Shown: in pieces, positions 1 to 7,497 of the stretch | Layout of the letters: each line of letters opens with the position of its first letter | Numbering within the stretch: the stretch's first letter is position 1 | NCBI GenBank assembly: GCA_964352985.1 | Contig: CAYGUK010000013.1 | Span: forward strand, 1-55,347 | Reading direction: 5' to 3' | Origin: CAYGUK01 sp964352985 | GTDB lineage: Bacteria > Pseudomonadota > Gammaproteobacteria > JAHCLG01 | DNA length: 55,347 nt | The notes under the pieces: model-generated | What the model was told of the DNA's origin: nothing | The model's database searches: none | What the model saw: the letters and a program-made list of their open reading frames with translations, nothing else | Program-made: the position numbers and the translations under genes

Positions 1-28
1 CTTTGCCAGGTTAGGCAGTATTATCAGG

Positions 29-61
29 GTAACTATTCAGCATTTATGCTGAATACGTTAC
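29..61. terminator. Strong hairpin beyond the 3' end of the secreted-protein gene
   Basis: A 9-bp perfect inverted repeat (ATTCAGCAT / ATGCTGAAT, loop TT) is extended by GTAAC/GTTAC after a single bulged base. It lies about 20 bp past the stop codon of the minus-strand gene at 81-563. No clear T-run follows on either strand, so the terminator call rests on structure and position only. Confidence 0.45.
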
Positions 62-80
62 AATCCTAGCTGTTACTTGA

Positions 81-563
81 TTATGGTCTTTTAGATTTGT
101 TAAATACCGCTTTTGCAAAACATGCCCCTACATCAATATACGTATTTGGACTATCTACATTCGTAATATTAAAAATTTCTCGGCCTATCTGATTTGGTAT
201 TAATGCCTGTATTTTTATATCGGCAGAACGATCAAATATCAAATGCCCACCATGAAAACCAGGCGGAATAGGAAAACGATTAAAATCGACAGGAAATTCA
301 GTATTATTTTGCGTATTAATTAATAAAGGTTTATCTCTGGCACGTGGAGAAGTCTCATAATGACAGGTAATATCATAAGTCACGCCTGGCACTAATCGGT
401 CAAAACGAAAAACTAAATTATGACTAGTGCCACCGGCAATGGTCACTGGATATGTGATTTGACTGGGTAATTCAGGTGTTTTTAGCGCATAGCTTGAAAT
501 AATAAAAAAAGGCAGAGTCAAAATACTGAGTTTGATTACTTTTTTGCAAATGACATTTTTCAT
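81..563 (-). CDS. Small secreted protein of unknown function
   Basis: I do not recognise this protein family. The N-terminus has a basic start (MKNVICKKVIK), a hydrophobic core (LSILTLPFFIISS) and a possible signal peptidase site near SYALK, which suggests export to the periplasm or beyond. The mature part of about 135 residues looks beta-rich. I chose the ATG at 563 because AAGGA lies 7-8 bp upstream. An ATG 33 bp further upstream gives a longer reading frame but no ribosome site, and would put charged residues ahead of the signal peptide. It stands alone, with a hairpin after its stop codon. Confidence 0.6.
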   Translation of the reverse strand: MKNVICKKVIKLSILTLPFFIISSYALKTPELPSQITYPVTIAGGTSHNLVFRFDRLVPGVTYDITCHYETSPRARDKPLLINTQNNTEFPVDFNRFPIPPGFHGGHLIFDRSADIKIQALIPNQIGREIFNITNVDSPNTYIDVGACFAKAVFNKSKRP

Positions 564-840
564 TTCTCTATCCTTCATAATATTAAGCGAATCCATTCAA
601 ATAATAAGAAACACATCATATTAAAAATAGGTTACCTATTTAAAACAAAAGAAGGTTCATAAAACCAATACGGATAATTAATGCAAACTGGGCATTCGGT
701 TTTGTGACGTATCAGTTTTTTTGAATTAAGTGGTAATAAATTTCATGGCATTATCACCTAATTTTGCTGACAGAGCAGAATATGATTACTTTAAAAAACA
801 CAAACTTTATTGATACCATTTTACTATCCTATTCCATCAA

Positions 841-2130
841 TTACTTATTTCTTAAACTCGGAAGTATTGGACTAGCAACGGGCACATCAGTGCATTTTAT
901 TAGTGGTGTTAAATTAATTGTGTTAACTTCCCCATCAATTTGCACAGAATATTGATTTTCATAACCTTGTTGTGACGTTCGAATTTTTTCATCAATTCTT
1001 TCAGCACGGCCTTGAAAATAATCATGCATTACATTTTTCAATTCTTCAGGATAATCATGTTGATTGTTAATCAGTGCAAAAATGGGATGACTTAACATTA
1101 AAGATAAATCCCTGACTCTTCCATTTTCTAAACAAATAAAATTTGCAAGAAAAGAATGAATACTATCGAATTCATCTGAGGCATAAGAAAGAAAATTACG
1201 TAGCGCTATGATTCTAAGATTGAAATCTTCATCCTTAAAATGTTTTTGCGGTAAGTTACTAAATTTCGGATTTTTTTCTCGAATCTCAAAAAAATCTTCT
1301 TTAAAAAAGATATAAAACATGACAGCGCCCAAAGAAAATATATCACTGGATTGAGTATTATAATCATCATGATCAATCATCTCTGGAGAATAATAGTATT
1401 TTGTTCCCAAGATGAGACTCGCCTTCTCACTGGTTGTAGAGTATGACCAATCAATTAATTTTAAGCTAATAGATCGTGTATTTTGATCCCAAGTCAATAA
1501 TACATTTTCCGGTTTTATATCGAGATGTCGAATACCTAGCTTGTGAAGATTTAAAATAAGTAGAATTAATTGTTTGCATAACAGAAGCCGTATTTGAAAT
1601 TGCAGGCTATTATCAAGCACATCAATCAATTGCTCACTCGCTAAAATTCGATACAAATCAACCGCAGGTTTATATTCGTATAACACAAAAAATGCAGGCG
1701 TATAGATTGTTTTTGTATTAGAGAATATCACGCCCTGTCTCATTTCGCCAAAGCCCACACAAGTTGGGCAAATGTCGGTATTAACAACTCTCGCAAGAAT
1801 AGACATTGAATTTTGTGAGTGCTCAAATAACCTTTTCCTTACCTCTCTTGTATTAAAATTTAATTTTTTGTATTTCCATTTTTTTAAAAGTGGATTTACT
1901 ATTTTTAAAACATAGTTCTTACCATCTTGTTTATTATAAAGTAAATGAATTCTAGAATTATCCGTTGAGCTTAGTTCACACAAAAAAGTATATTGTTCTA
2001 AATCAATTTCAGATTCTCTTTTTAATTTTTCTTCAGCTTCTTGTCTTTGTGTGATGATAGACGATGAACGTGAAATTAGAACAGCAGTGGTCAATTGTTT
2101 AGTTGAAAAACTTGAAGCAGGTGTCGACAT
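841..2130 (-). CDS. Eukaryotic-type Ser/Thr protein kinase, possible effector
   Basis: A 429-residue protein kinase. After a Ser/Thr-rich and charged N-terminus of about 45 residues, the catalytic domain runs from about 46 to 350. Visible motifs are the ATP-anchoring lysine K76 (YVLKIV), the catalytic loop HLDIKPEN (D204, N209), the metal-binding aspartate D227 in DWS instead of DFG, an APE-like SPE at 248-250, and the helix-F aspartate D263 in DIFSLG. The essential residues are therefore present and activity is likely. There is no signal peptide or membrane segment, which fits a cytosolic kinase or a type IV effector; the effector idea is inference. AAGGG precedes the ATG at 2130. It is transcribed alone. 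Confidence 0.85.
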   Translation of the reverse strand: MSTPASSFSTKQLTTAVLISRSSSIITQRQEAEEKLKRESEIDLEQYTFLCELSSTDNSRIHLLYNKQDGKNYVLKIVNPLLKKWKYKKLNFNTREVRKRLFEHSQNSMSILARVVNTDICPTCVGFGEMRQGVIFSNTKTIYTPAFFVLYEYKPAVDLYRILASEQLIDVLDNSLQFQIRLLLCKQLILLILNLHKLGIRHLDIKPENVLLTWDQNTRSISLKLIDWSYSTTSEKASLILGTKYYYSPEMIDHDDYNTQSSDIFSLGAVMFYIFFKEDFFEIREKNPKFSNLPQKHFKDEDFNLRIIALRNFLSYASDEFDSIHSFLANFICLENGRVRDLSLMLSHPIFALINNQHDYPEELKNVMHDYFQGRAERIDEKIRTSQQGYENQYSVQIDGEVNTINLTPLIKCTDVPVASPILPSLRNK

Positions 2131-2258
2131 ATTATTCCCTTCTTATTTTAAATCCCATTTAACGGGTTTCATTTTAAATAAGAGTTAATAAAACTGGCAC
2201 CCAAATAAATCACGGACTTTTGGGAAATCTAGGATATAAAAGTTATATTTTTATGTGT

Positions 2259-2945
2259 TTAATCAATTTTTTGATGTAAAAACCGTTTAGGTAATATTGA
2301 CATATAACCCAATTCTATCGCCTTAACCAATAACGCTGATTTGTTTTGACAATTTAATTTTGTACGGATATTAATGAGATATGATTCCACCGTGCGTTTA
2401 GATAACGTTAGAATTTCGCCGACTTGTTTTGCAGTTTTCCCTCTTAAGATACAAAACAACACTTCTAATTCACGCGAAGATAATTCACTCGGATTCGATA
2501 TAACCGACAGTTGATAATAAGTCGGAATATAAGCTTCAGGGCAATATTGCCCCTCATGTTTAGTGAGATAAGAAATCACCCCCGATCGACTTAAGGGATG
2601 ACAACAAAATACAATACCATTAATATTATTTTTTTCATCATAGATGGGTTTTTTAATTAAATGATACACGATTTCTTCTGTGGGGGTATTTAAACAATGA
2701 ATGACTTCTAATTGTTTTCCTTGCAAGGCAAATTTGTCTAATTGTAAATGAAACTCGGCTAATTCATCAGTATTAAACTTTAGATCAATATCTTTTAAAC
2801 CGATAATATTCTGGGTATGTTTAAAATCAAGGTGAAAAGCAAGATTTTCATTACACCCTAAAAACACGGAATCACAGTTTTTCCAAGCCACAAACCCGGG
2901 TAATTGTTGTAACAGATTAATTGCATTGTATTCTATTTTTTCCAT
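2259..2945 (-). CDS. PAS-LuxR transcriptional regulator
   Basis: A 228-residue regulator. Residues about 5-120 resemble a PAS sensor domain (VAWKNCDSVFLGCNENLAF, then NIIGLKDIDLKF). The C-terminal 65 residues are a LuxR/GerE helix-turn-helix: LSSRELEVLFCILRGKTAKQVG followed by LSKRTVESYLINIRTKL. There is no phosphoacceptor receiver, so the signal probably acts through the PAS domain. The same PAS type recurs in the hybrid kinase at 29544-31439. It diverges from msrB across a 129-bp gap and could regulate it. No clear ribosome site precedes the ATG. Confidence 0.85.
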   Translation of the reverse strand: MEKIEYNAINLLQQLPGFVAWKNCDSVFLGCNENLAFHLDFKHTQNIIGLKDIDLKFNTDELAEFHLQLDKFALQGKQLEVIHCLNTPTEEIVYHLIKKPIYDEKNNINGIVFCCHPLSRSGVISYLTKHEGQYCPEAYIPTYYQLSVISNPSELSSRELEVLFCILRGKTAKQVGEILTLSKRTVESYLINIRTKLNCQNKSALLVKAIELGYMSILPKRFLHQKID

Positions 2946-3074
2946 TGCGGTATTTTAAACAAATTCTAGCGTTGATACTAATAATAAAATCTAAGTAGGT
3001 GTAACATTTTGTAATATCTTACATCTAACAAGTAACTCTCTTTAATTAAATACAATATTGCAGGAGCTTAGAAT

Positions 3075-3620
3075 ATGAGTATCATGAAAATTGGCTTTAT
3101 TATTATCGTGTTAGGATTTGCCTTAGTTGCTTATGCGGTGGTATTCCAACAAACTCATGCTAAGCCTTTAAATAAAGAACAAGTCTTACTCAAGAAAAAA
3201 CTCACGCCATTGCAATATTATGTAACCCAAGAAAATGGCACCGAGCCTGCTTTTCAAAATCAATATTGGAATAACACTGAACCCGGCATTTACGTCGACG
3301 TGGTGTCTGGTGAACCTTTATTTAGCTCCCTCGATAAATATAAGTCGGGTACGGGTTGGCCTAGTTTTACCAAGCCACTCGTCCCCGCCAATTTCGTTTA
3401 TCAAAAAGATGATAGTTTTTTTATGACACGAACTGAAGTCAGTGCAAAATCAGGCAGCCATTTAGGCCATGTTTTTGATGATGGTCCCGCCCCCACACAT
3501 AAACGCTACTGCATTAATTCAGCATCACTAAAATTTATTCCAGTGAAAGAGTTAAAAAAAGAAGGTTATGGGGAATATTTAAAATTGTTTCAGCATCAAA
3601 CCAATAAAATAGATAATTGA
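3075..3620 (+). CDS. msrB: Membrane-anchored methionine-R-sulfoxide reductase MsrB
   Basis: This enzyme reduces the R epimer of methionine sulfoxide in oxidised proteins. One hydrophobic segment at about 5-25 suggests an inner-membrane anchor or uncleaved signal facing the periplasm. The MsrB core follows: SGTGWPSF (91-98), TRTEV, SGSHLGHVFDDG (126-137) and RYCIN with the catalytic C146. The two CxxC pairs that bind zinc in many MsrB proteins are absent (VVSGEPLF stands where CxxCG is usual), so this is the zinc-free type. AGGAG lies 8 bp before the ATG. Its last 133 bp are repeated at 5488-5620. Confidence 0.92.
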   Translation: MSIMKIGFIIIVLGFALVAYAVVFQQTHAKPLNKEQVLLKKKLTPLQYYVTQENGTEPAFQNQYWNNTEPGIYVDVVSGEPLFSSLDKYKSGTGWPSFTKPLVPANFVYQKDDSFFMTRTEVSAKSGSHLGHVFDDGPAPTHKRYCINSASLKFIPVKELKKEGYGEYLKLFQHQTNKIDN

Positions 3621-3790
3621 CTTTCTTAATATACACGAGTTAGTTACAGATCTCTAACATCAGAAATCCGTTTTTGAAGACCCTCGATTAATTGACTAAA
3701 ATTTAGATTAGTTTGGCATTCTAACCGTCATAACTAAATAAGTAAAAGTCTAAAAAATTTATGAAATCCTTATTGAAGTAAATACATATT
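3488..3790. repeat. Left copy of a 2-kb-spaced direct repeat (msrB 3' end plus kinase-gene remnant)
   Basis: This segment aligns with 5488-5790 at a constant offset of 2,000 bp. The first 133 bp are the functional msrB 3' end and match the right copy at about 96% (5 mismatches by eye). The remaining 170 bp match the 3' end of the kinase gene at 5632-6582, at roughly 65%, with landmarks such as TTTTTTGAAGA-like and TAAAAGTCTAAAAAA shared. The kinase part here has no matching open frame and is a decayed remnant. Confidence 0.8.
3625..3790 (-). pseudogene. Degenerate remnant of a kinase-gene 3' end
   Basis: Read on the minus strand, this stretch aligns with the last 150-170 bp of the intact kinase gene at 5632-6582, but it lacks an open frame. 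It lies convergent to msrB, as the intact kinase gene does relative to the msrB 3' fragment at 5488-5620. This suggests that msrB and the kinase gene were neighbours before the ATPase gene came to lie between them. Confidence 0.6.
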
Positions 3791-3813
3791 CTACCCTACC
3801 ATTATTTATCGTT

Positions 3814-3843
3814 GTTCCCTTTATAAGTAATTATAAGGGGAAC
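3814..3843. promoter_or_regulatory. Inverted repeat 1 upstream of the ATPase/nuclease gene
   Basis: The arms are GTTCCCTTTATAA and TTATAAGGGGAAC, 13 bp with 12 complementary positions, around a GTAA centre. It shares the core GTTCCCTTTATA with the second inverted repeat 47 bp downstream. It could be an operator or a recognition or end site of a mobile cassette. I see no copy downstream of the ATPase gene. Confidence 0.7.
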
Positions 3844-3860
3844 AGTAGATATTTGAAGTT

Positions 3861-3896
3861 GTCGTTCCCTTTATATTATTTTATAATGGGAACGAC
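3861..3896. promoter_or_regulatory. Inverted repeat 2 upstream of the ATPase/nuclease gene
   Basis: The arms are GTCGTTCCCTTTATA and TATAATGGGAACGAC, 15 bp with 14 complementary positions, around a TTATTT centre. It ends 15 bp before the ATPase start codon and abuts the ribosome site GGAGG (3902-3906). In RNA it would fold just before the Shine-Dalgarno sequence; in DNA it would suit a dimeric or oligomeric binding protein. Confidence 0.7.
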
Positions 3897-3911
3897 AAAT
3901 CGGAGGGTATT

Positions 3912-5378
3912 ATGACAATTGCATCAAGAATAGCCGAAATTAAGTTATTAAACAAAATATATAGCTCAAAAAAACCTGAGTTTTTAGCCCTATTTGGCCG
4001 TCGAAGAGTTGGAAAAACATACCTAATAAGAAGCCACTTTGAGAAAAAGAAATGCCTGTTTTTTACAGCTACTGGATTAAAAGAAGGATCAATGATAGAT
4101 CAAATTTTTAACTTTACTCAAAGAATAGGCGAAGTTTTTTTAAATGGCATTACCCCTCAAATAAAAACTAGCTGGCAAGAAACTTTTCAACTATTAAATG
4201 ATTTAATCCTTAAACAGCCAGCGAATAATAAAATTATAATATTTTTAGATGAACTCCCGTGGATGGCAACAAGAAAGTCAAAATTGTTACAGACGATTGA
4301 TTACTACTGGAATCAGTATTGGTCGAGAGAATCAAAAATTAAACTCATCGTGTGTGGTTCATCAGCTTCTTGGATTATTAATAACATTATTAATAATAAA
4401 GGTGGTTTATATAATAGAATTACTGAAACAATTCACCTTAAACCTTTTACGTTGGCCGAAACCGATGAATACTTAAAACTTAATAATATTAAATTAAATA
4501 AAAAGCAGATTGCTGAGTTGTATATGGTAACAGGTGGTATCCCATATTATCTGAGTAAAGTTGAGTCAGGGCAATCTTCTATACAAGCAATTGAATCACT
4601 TGCTTTTGATAGTAAAGCACTACTATTTAATGAGTTTAATAGTTTATTTGACTCACTATTTGAAAATGGTGATGCTTATATTGAAATTGTTAAATGTATC
4701 GTTGCTTGTCGAGAGGGAATAGGCCAGGAAGAATTATTTAAAAAACTTAAAAAATCGTCTAAAGGTAAAACAGGACTTAAGAGATTAAAAGATTTAGAAG
4801 ATGCGGGATTTATTACTAGTTTTACGCCTCATTTTCATATCAAAAGAGGTGTTTACTATAGAATAACCGATGAGTATTCACTATTTTATTTGCATTGGAT
4901 TGAACCATTAAAAATGACAAAAATGGCAGATTCCCTTAAAAAGGGATATTGGAAAACATTATCACAAACCCCCAAATGGTTTGCTTGGAGTGGTTATGCG
5001 TTTGAATCAATTTGTTATAAACACCTCAGTCAAATAAGAGCCACATTGAATCTTTCTTTGACATCTATTCCAAACTCTTGGCGTTATACACCATTAAAAA
5101 ATAAGAAAGAAACTGGCGCTCAAATTGATTTATTATTTGATAGAGATGACGATTCAATTACACTTTGTGAGATTAAATTTAGCAACAAAGTATACGATAT
5201 TACTAAAGATTATTACCAAAAATTAAAACAAAAAGCTGACGTGTTTAAAAATGTAACGGGAACAGATAAACAAATATTTATCGCTATGATTTCAGCAAAT
5301 GGTGTTAAACAAAATAAATATGCCAAAGAATTACTTGATGGTGTAGTCACTCTTGATGATTTATTTAAGGAGGTTTAA
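3912..5378 (+). CDS. AAA ATPase with C-terminal PD-(D/E)XK nuclease-like domain (COG1672/DUF234 type)
   Basis: A 488-residue protein of the ATPase_2 plus DUF234-like family. Walker A is GRRRVGKT (29-36), Walker B is IIIFLDE (108-114), and a sensor-like CGSS lies at 148-151. A winged-helix-like linker spans about 255-320. The C-terminal domain keeps the PD-(D/E)XK pattern: E365, D406 in GAQIDLLFD, and E420-I-K422 in CEIKF. The family is patchily spread in bacteria and archaea and is thought to be DNA-active, but its role is not well defined. GGAGG precedes the ATG. Two palindromes lie upstream, and direct repeats of neighbouring genes flank it, so recent acquisition is likely. Confidence 0.85.
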   Translation: MTIASRIAEIKLLNKIYSSKKPEFLALFGRRRVGKTYLIRSHFEKKKCLFFTATGLKEGSMIDQIFNFTQRIGEVFLNGITPQIKTSWQETFQLLNDLILKQPANNKIIIFLDELPWMATRKSKLLQTIDYYWNQYWSRESKIKLIVCGSSASWIINNIINNKGGLYNRITETIHLKPFTLAETDEYLKLNNIKLNKKQIAELYMVTGGIPYYLSKVESGQSSIQAIESLAFDSKALLFNEFNSLFDSLFENGDAYIEIVKCIVACREGIGQEELFKKLKKSSKGKTGLKRLKDLEDAGFITSFTPHFHIKRGVYYRITDEYSLFYLHWIEPLKMTKMADSLKKGYWKTLSQTPKWFAWSGYAFESICYKHLSQIRATLNLSLTSIPNSWRYTPLKNKKETGAQIDLLFDRDDDSITLCEIKFSNKVYDITKDYYQKLKQKADVFKNVTGTDKQIFIAMISANGVKQNKYAKELLDGVVTLDDLFKEV

Positions 5379-5390
5379 CTTATATTAAGA

Positions 5391-5418
5391 TTAAGCTTAA
5401 CAGTTAAATCTGTAACTG
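5391..5418 (+). terminator. Small hairpins after the ATPase gene
   Basis: TTAAGCTTAA (5391-5400) is a perfect palindrome. It is followed directly by CAGTTA / TAACTG arms (5401-5406 and 5413-5418) with a 6-nt loop. They begin 13 bp past the ATPase stop codon. The stems are short and no T-run follows, so this is a weak terminator candidate. Confidence 0.3.
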
Positions 5419-5487
5419 TAACTCTAATGTTATACAAGGATGGCACACAACCCCATTTAAACGATACTTTTGATAATTTCCGCACGT

Positions 5488-5790
5488 CGCCCCCACACAT
5501 AAACGCTATTGCATTAATTCAGCATCACTAAAATTTATTCCAGTGAAAGAGTTAAAAAAAGAAGGTTATGGGGAATATTTAAAATTGTTTCAGCATCAAA
5601 CCACTAAATTAGATAATTAGCTTCCTTATCTTTATAACCTAGGTGATTGCGCCAATCTAATTTCAGGAATTCTTTTTTGAAGATCATCCATTAGTTGATT
5701 AATATCTGGTTGAGTCTGGTACTCTACTCGCCGGATATAAACCGATAAAAGTCTAAAAAATACTGGATATTCTGTGAATTCCACAAATAA
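5488..5790. repeat. Right copy of the 2-kb-spaced direct repeat (msrB 3' fragment plus intact kinase 3' end)
   Basis: Bases 5488-5620 duplicate the msrB 3' end (about 96% identity), including its terminal codons with the stop TGA changed to TAG, but no msrB 5' part is attached. Bases 5632 onward are the genuine 3' end of the kinase gene. With the left copy at 3488-3790 it brackets the ATPase gene and its palindromes. Confidence 0.8.
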
Positions 5791-6582
5791 ATTTTGTATT
5801 TTATCCAGCCTTAAAAATGATTGAATGAAGCGATGATAATCTATTTCAGCCAATGTACTGCGTGAAGGTTTTGGGTTATCATATACAGGATGACGCCTTA
5901 ATGTTTCTTTACTTTGATCAGGTATCATTGCATCATCAATTAAACTGCCTATTGCCTGTGAAAAACTCGCGTCACACATTCTAAGTTCACCATCACGCCA
6001 ATAGACATTATCAACATTCAAGTCGCCATGAATAATATTATATTCATCATGCACCTGTTTAATCGCTCGTAATACACCAAGAACCTTTTTCATAATTTCA
6101 ATAAAATTAGCTTCTTGCATAATTTCTTCACAAAGTGTGGGGCCATAATTAGGCATGACATAGCGAAAACCGTAAGTTTCAGCAAATCGTTTTCTTGTAT
6201 CTCCTTGTGGTACTCGAATTTCAATAGGGAGTGAAGTAATTAAAAATACAGGGTCGTCAGGATATATCGTTTTTTGAAAAGTAAAACGTTGACTAATTTT
6301 ATCACTATCAACTACTTCGACTTTTGCTGGCAACAATACCAAAAAATTCGCATTGCCCTCTAACTCGCAAATCTTAACTTCACTTCCCCCGCGGAAAGTT
6401 GTTGATTTCTTTACTCTATATTGGGTTTCACTTTCGGGATTAACTATTGTTACAAATTCGTGATGACGAACCTTTTCAATAAATGAAGGGGAAACAGGAT
6501 AATGAGGAATTGAAGTCGACAGCATCTCTTCCCCTGTCACTGTCACTTGATACTTTGTAATTCTATTTACCGAAAACGCCAT
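5632..6582 (-). CDS. Protein-kinase-like protein with divergent N-lobe
   Basis: A 316-residue kinase-fold protein. The C-lobe is clear: HGDLNVDN at 185-192 supplies the catalytic aspartate D187 and N192, and DAS at 204-206 stands where DFG is expected. The N-lobe has no obvious glycine-rich loop; a candidate ATP lysine cannot be fixed by eye. No signal peptide or membrane span is seen. HGDLN-type loops also occur in small-molecule kinases, so the substrate is open. Its 3' end is duplicated in degraded form at 3625-3790. It is convergent with the truncated msrB copy. Confidence 0.7.
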   Translation of the reverse strand: MAFSVNRITKYQVTVTGEEMLSTSIPHYPVSPSFIEKVRHHEFVTIVNPESETQYRVKKSTTFRGGSEVKICELEGNANFLVLLPAKVEVVDSDKISQRFTFQKTIYPDDPVFLITSLPIEIRVPQGDTRKRFAETYGFRYVMPNYGPTLCEEIMQEANFIEIMKKVLGVLRAIKQVHDEYNIIHGDLNVDNVYWRDGELRMCDASFSQAIGSLIDDAMIPDQSKETLRRHPVYDNPKPSRSTLAEIDYHRFIQSFLRLDKIQNLFVEFTEYPVFFRLLSVYIRRVEYQTQPDINQLMDDLQKRIPEIRLAQSPRL

Positions 6583-6800
6583 ATGAAATGTAACTTGTTA
6601 AAAATAAAATGGATGATAAACGCAAGATCACAAATCCTATCACAGAATCACTTCGGTACATACTGGTAATTTATCCTATAAAATGTTGTATATAACTTAA
6701 TATAACAATAAGTAGTTAAATTTAAGTGGAAACTGTTTTCTCATTTGAGATTATCATCAACTATAATAAATAAAACCATCGTGAAAAAAGGAGTTCAGCC

Positions 6801-7031
6801 ATGAATGAAACAACCACACCACCCAAAAAAAGTAAATGCTGTCGCTATTTCGTGATCTTTATCTTGCTCTTATTTTTACTTAACATTGCTTGGCAAGCTT
6901 ATAACTCTTATAAAATCCACCAGTTAATTAGCGAATTACAAAGTAAAACATGCCAAACAAGTGCCACGTCTGATGGTGGACAATCCAGTAAAGCAAATAT
7001 TAAAGGGGTGCAAAATCGTTACCCTCATTAA
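6801..7031 (+). CDS. Small single-span membrane protein
   Basis: A 76-residue protein of unknown family. A basic, Cys-containing N-terminus (KKSKCCRY) precedes one transmembrane helix at about 17-36. A short polar tail of about 40 residues follows and is probably periplasmic. AGGAG lies 9 bp before the ATG, which supports a real gene. Its stop codon lies 2 bp from the convergent GFA-family gene. Confidence 0.55.
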   Translation: MNETTTPPKKSKCCRYFVIFILLLFLLNIAWQAYNSYKIHQLISELQSKTCQTSATSDGGQSSKANIKGVQNRYPH

Positions 7032-7033
7032 TT

Positions 7034-7390
7034 TTAAGAATAAGATTTTCCATCGACTTTTTCGATAGGCATCGCGTATAACTCTGCTTGATCCATATCA
7101 TCAAGACAACAAGCGTTGACGACTAACATATCAGGCTTAGTGCGTGGTTTATGATAAACATAGATTCCACAATGTGAACAAAAATTATGTTCCGCTTTTT
7201 TGGTATTAAATTGATAACACGTAATCGAATCTTCACCCGACAATAATTTAAAATTTTCTTTTGGCACCCTATGCATAAGCGCATTTTTTTTATGGCAAAC
7301 AGAACAATTACATTGAATTAAATTTTCAAAATTTGATTCAATTTGAAAACGCACATGACCACAATGACAAGAACCGGATAATTTTTTCAT
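7034..7390 (-). CDS. GFA/CENP-V family zinc protein
   Basis: The protein has the cysteine pattern of the glutathione-dependent formaldehyde-activating (GFA/CENP-V) fold: CHCG near the start, CNCSVCHKK, and CSHCG. These cysteines bind zinc in the family. Most bacterial members have no proven function, and formaldehyde chemistry is not established for them, so I do not assign it. I chose the ATG at 7390 (MKKLSGSCHCG), which has AAGG upstream and matches family N-termini. The open frame extends 51 bp further upstream. It is 118 residues long, normal for the family. Confidence 0.8.
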   Translation of the reverse strand: MKKLSGSCHCGHVRFQIESNFENLIQCNCSVCHKKNALMHRVPKENFKLLSGEDSITCYQFNTKKAEHNFCSHCGIYVYHKPRTKPDMLVVNACCLDDMDQAELYAMPIEKVDGKSYS

Positions 7391-7497
7391 TTTTAAAAAA
7401 CCTTTTGTATAAATAAATATAAATTGTAACATAAAATACATTGAGTTTAATTTTATTCCTTATCCATCACCCCGTTGTTTTTTAGCCATTCTATTTA

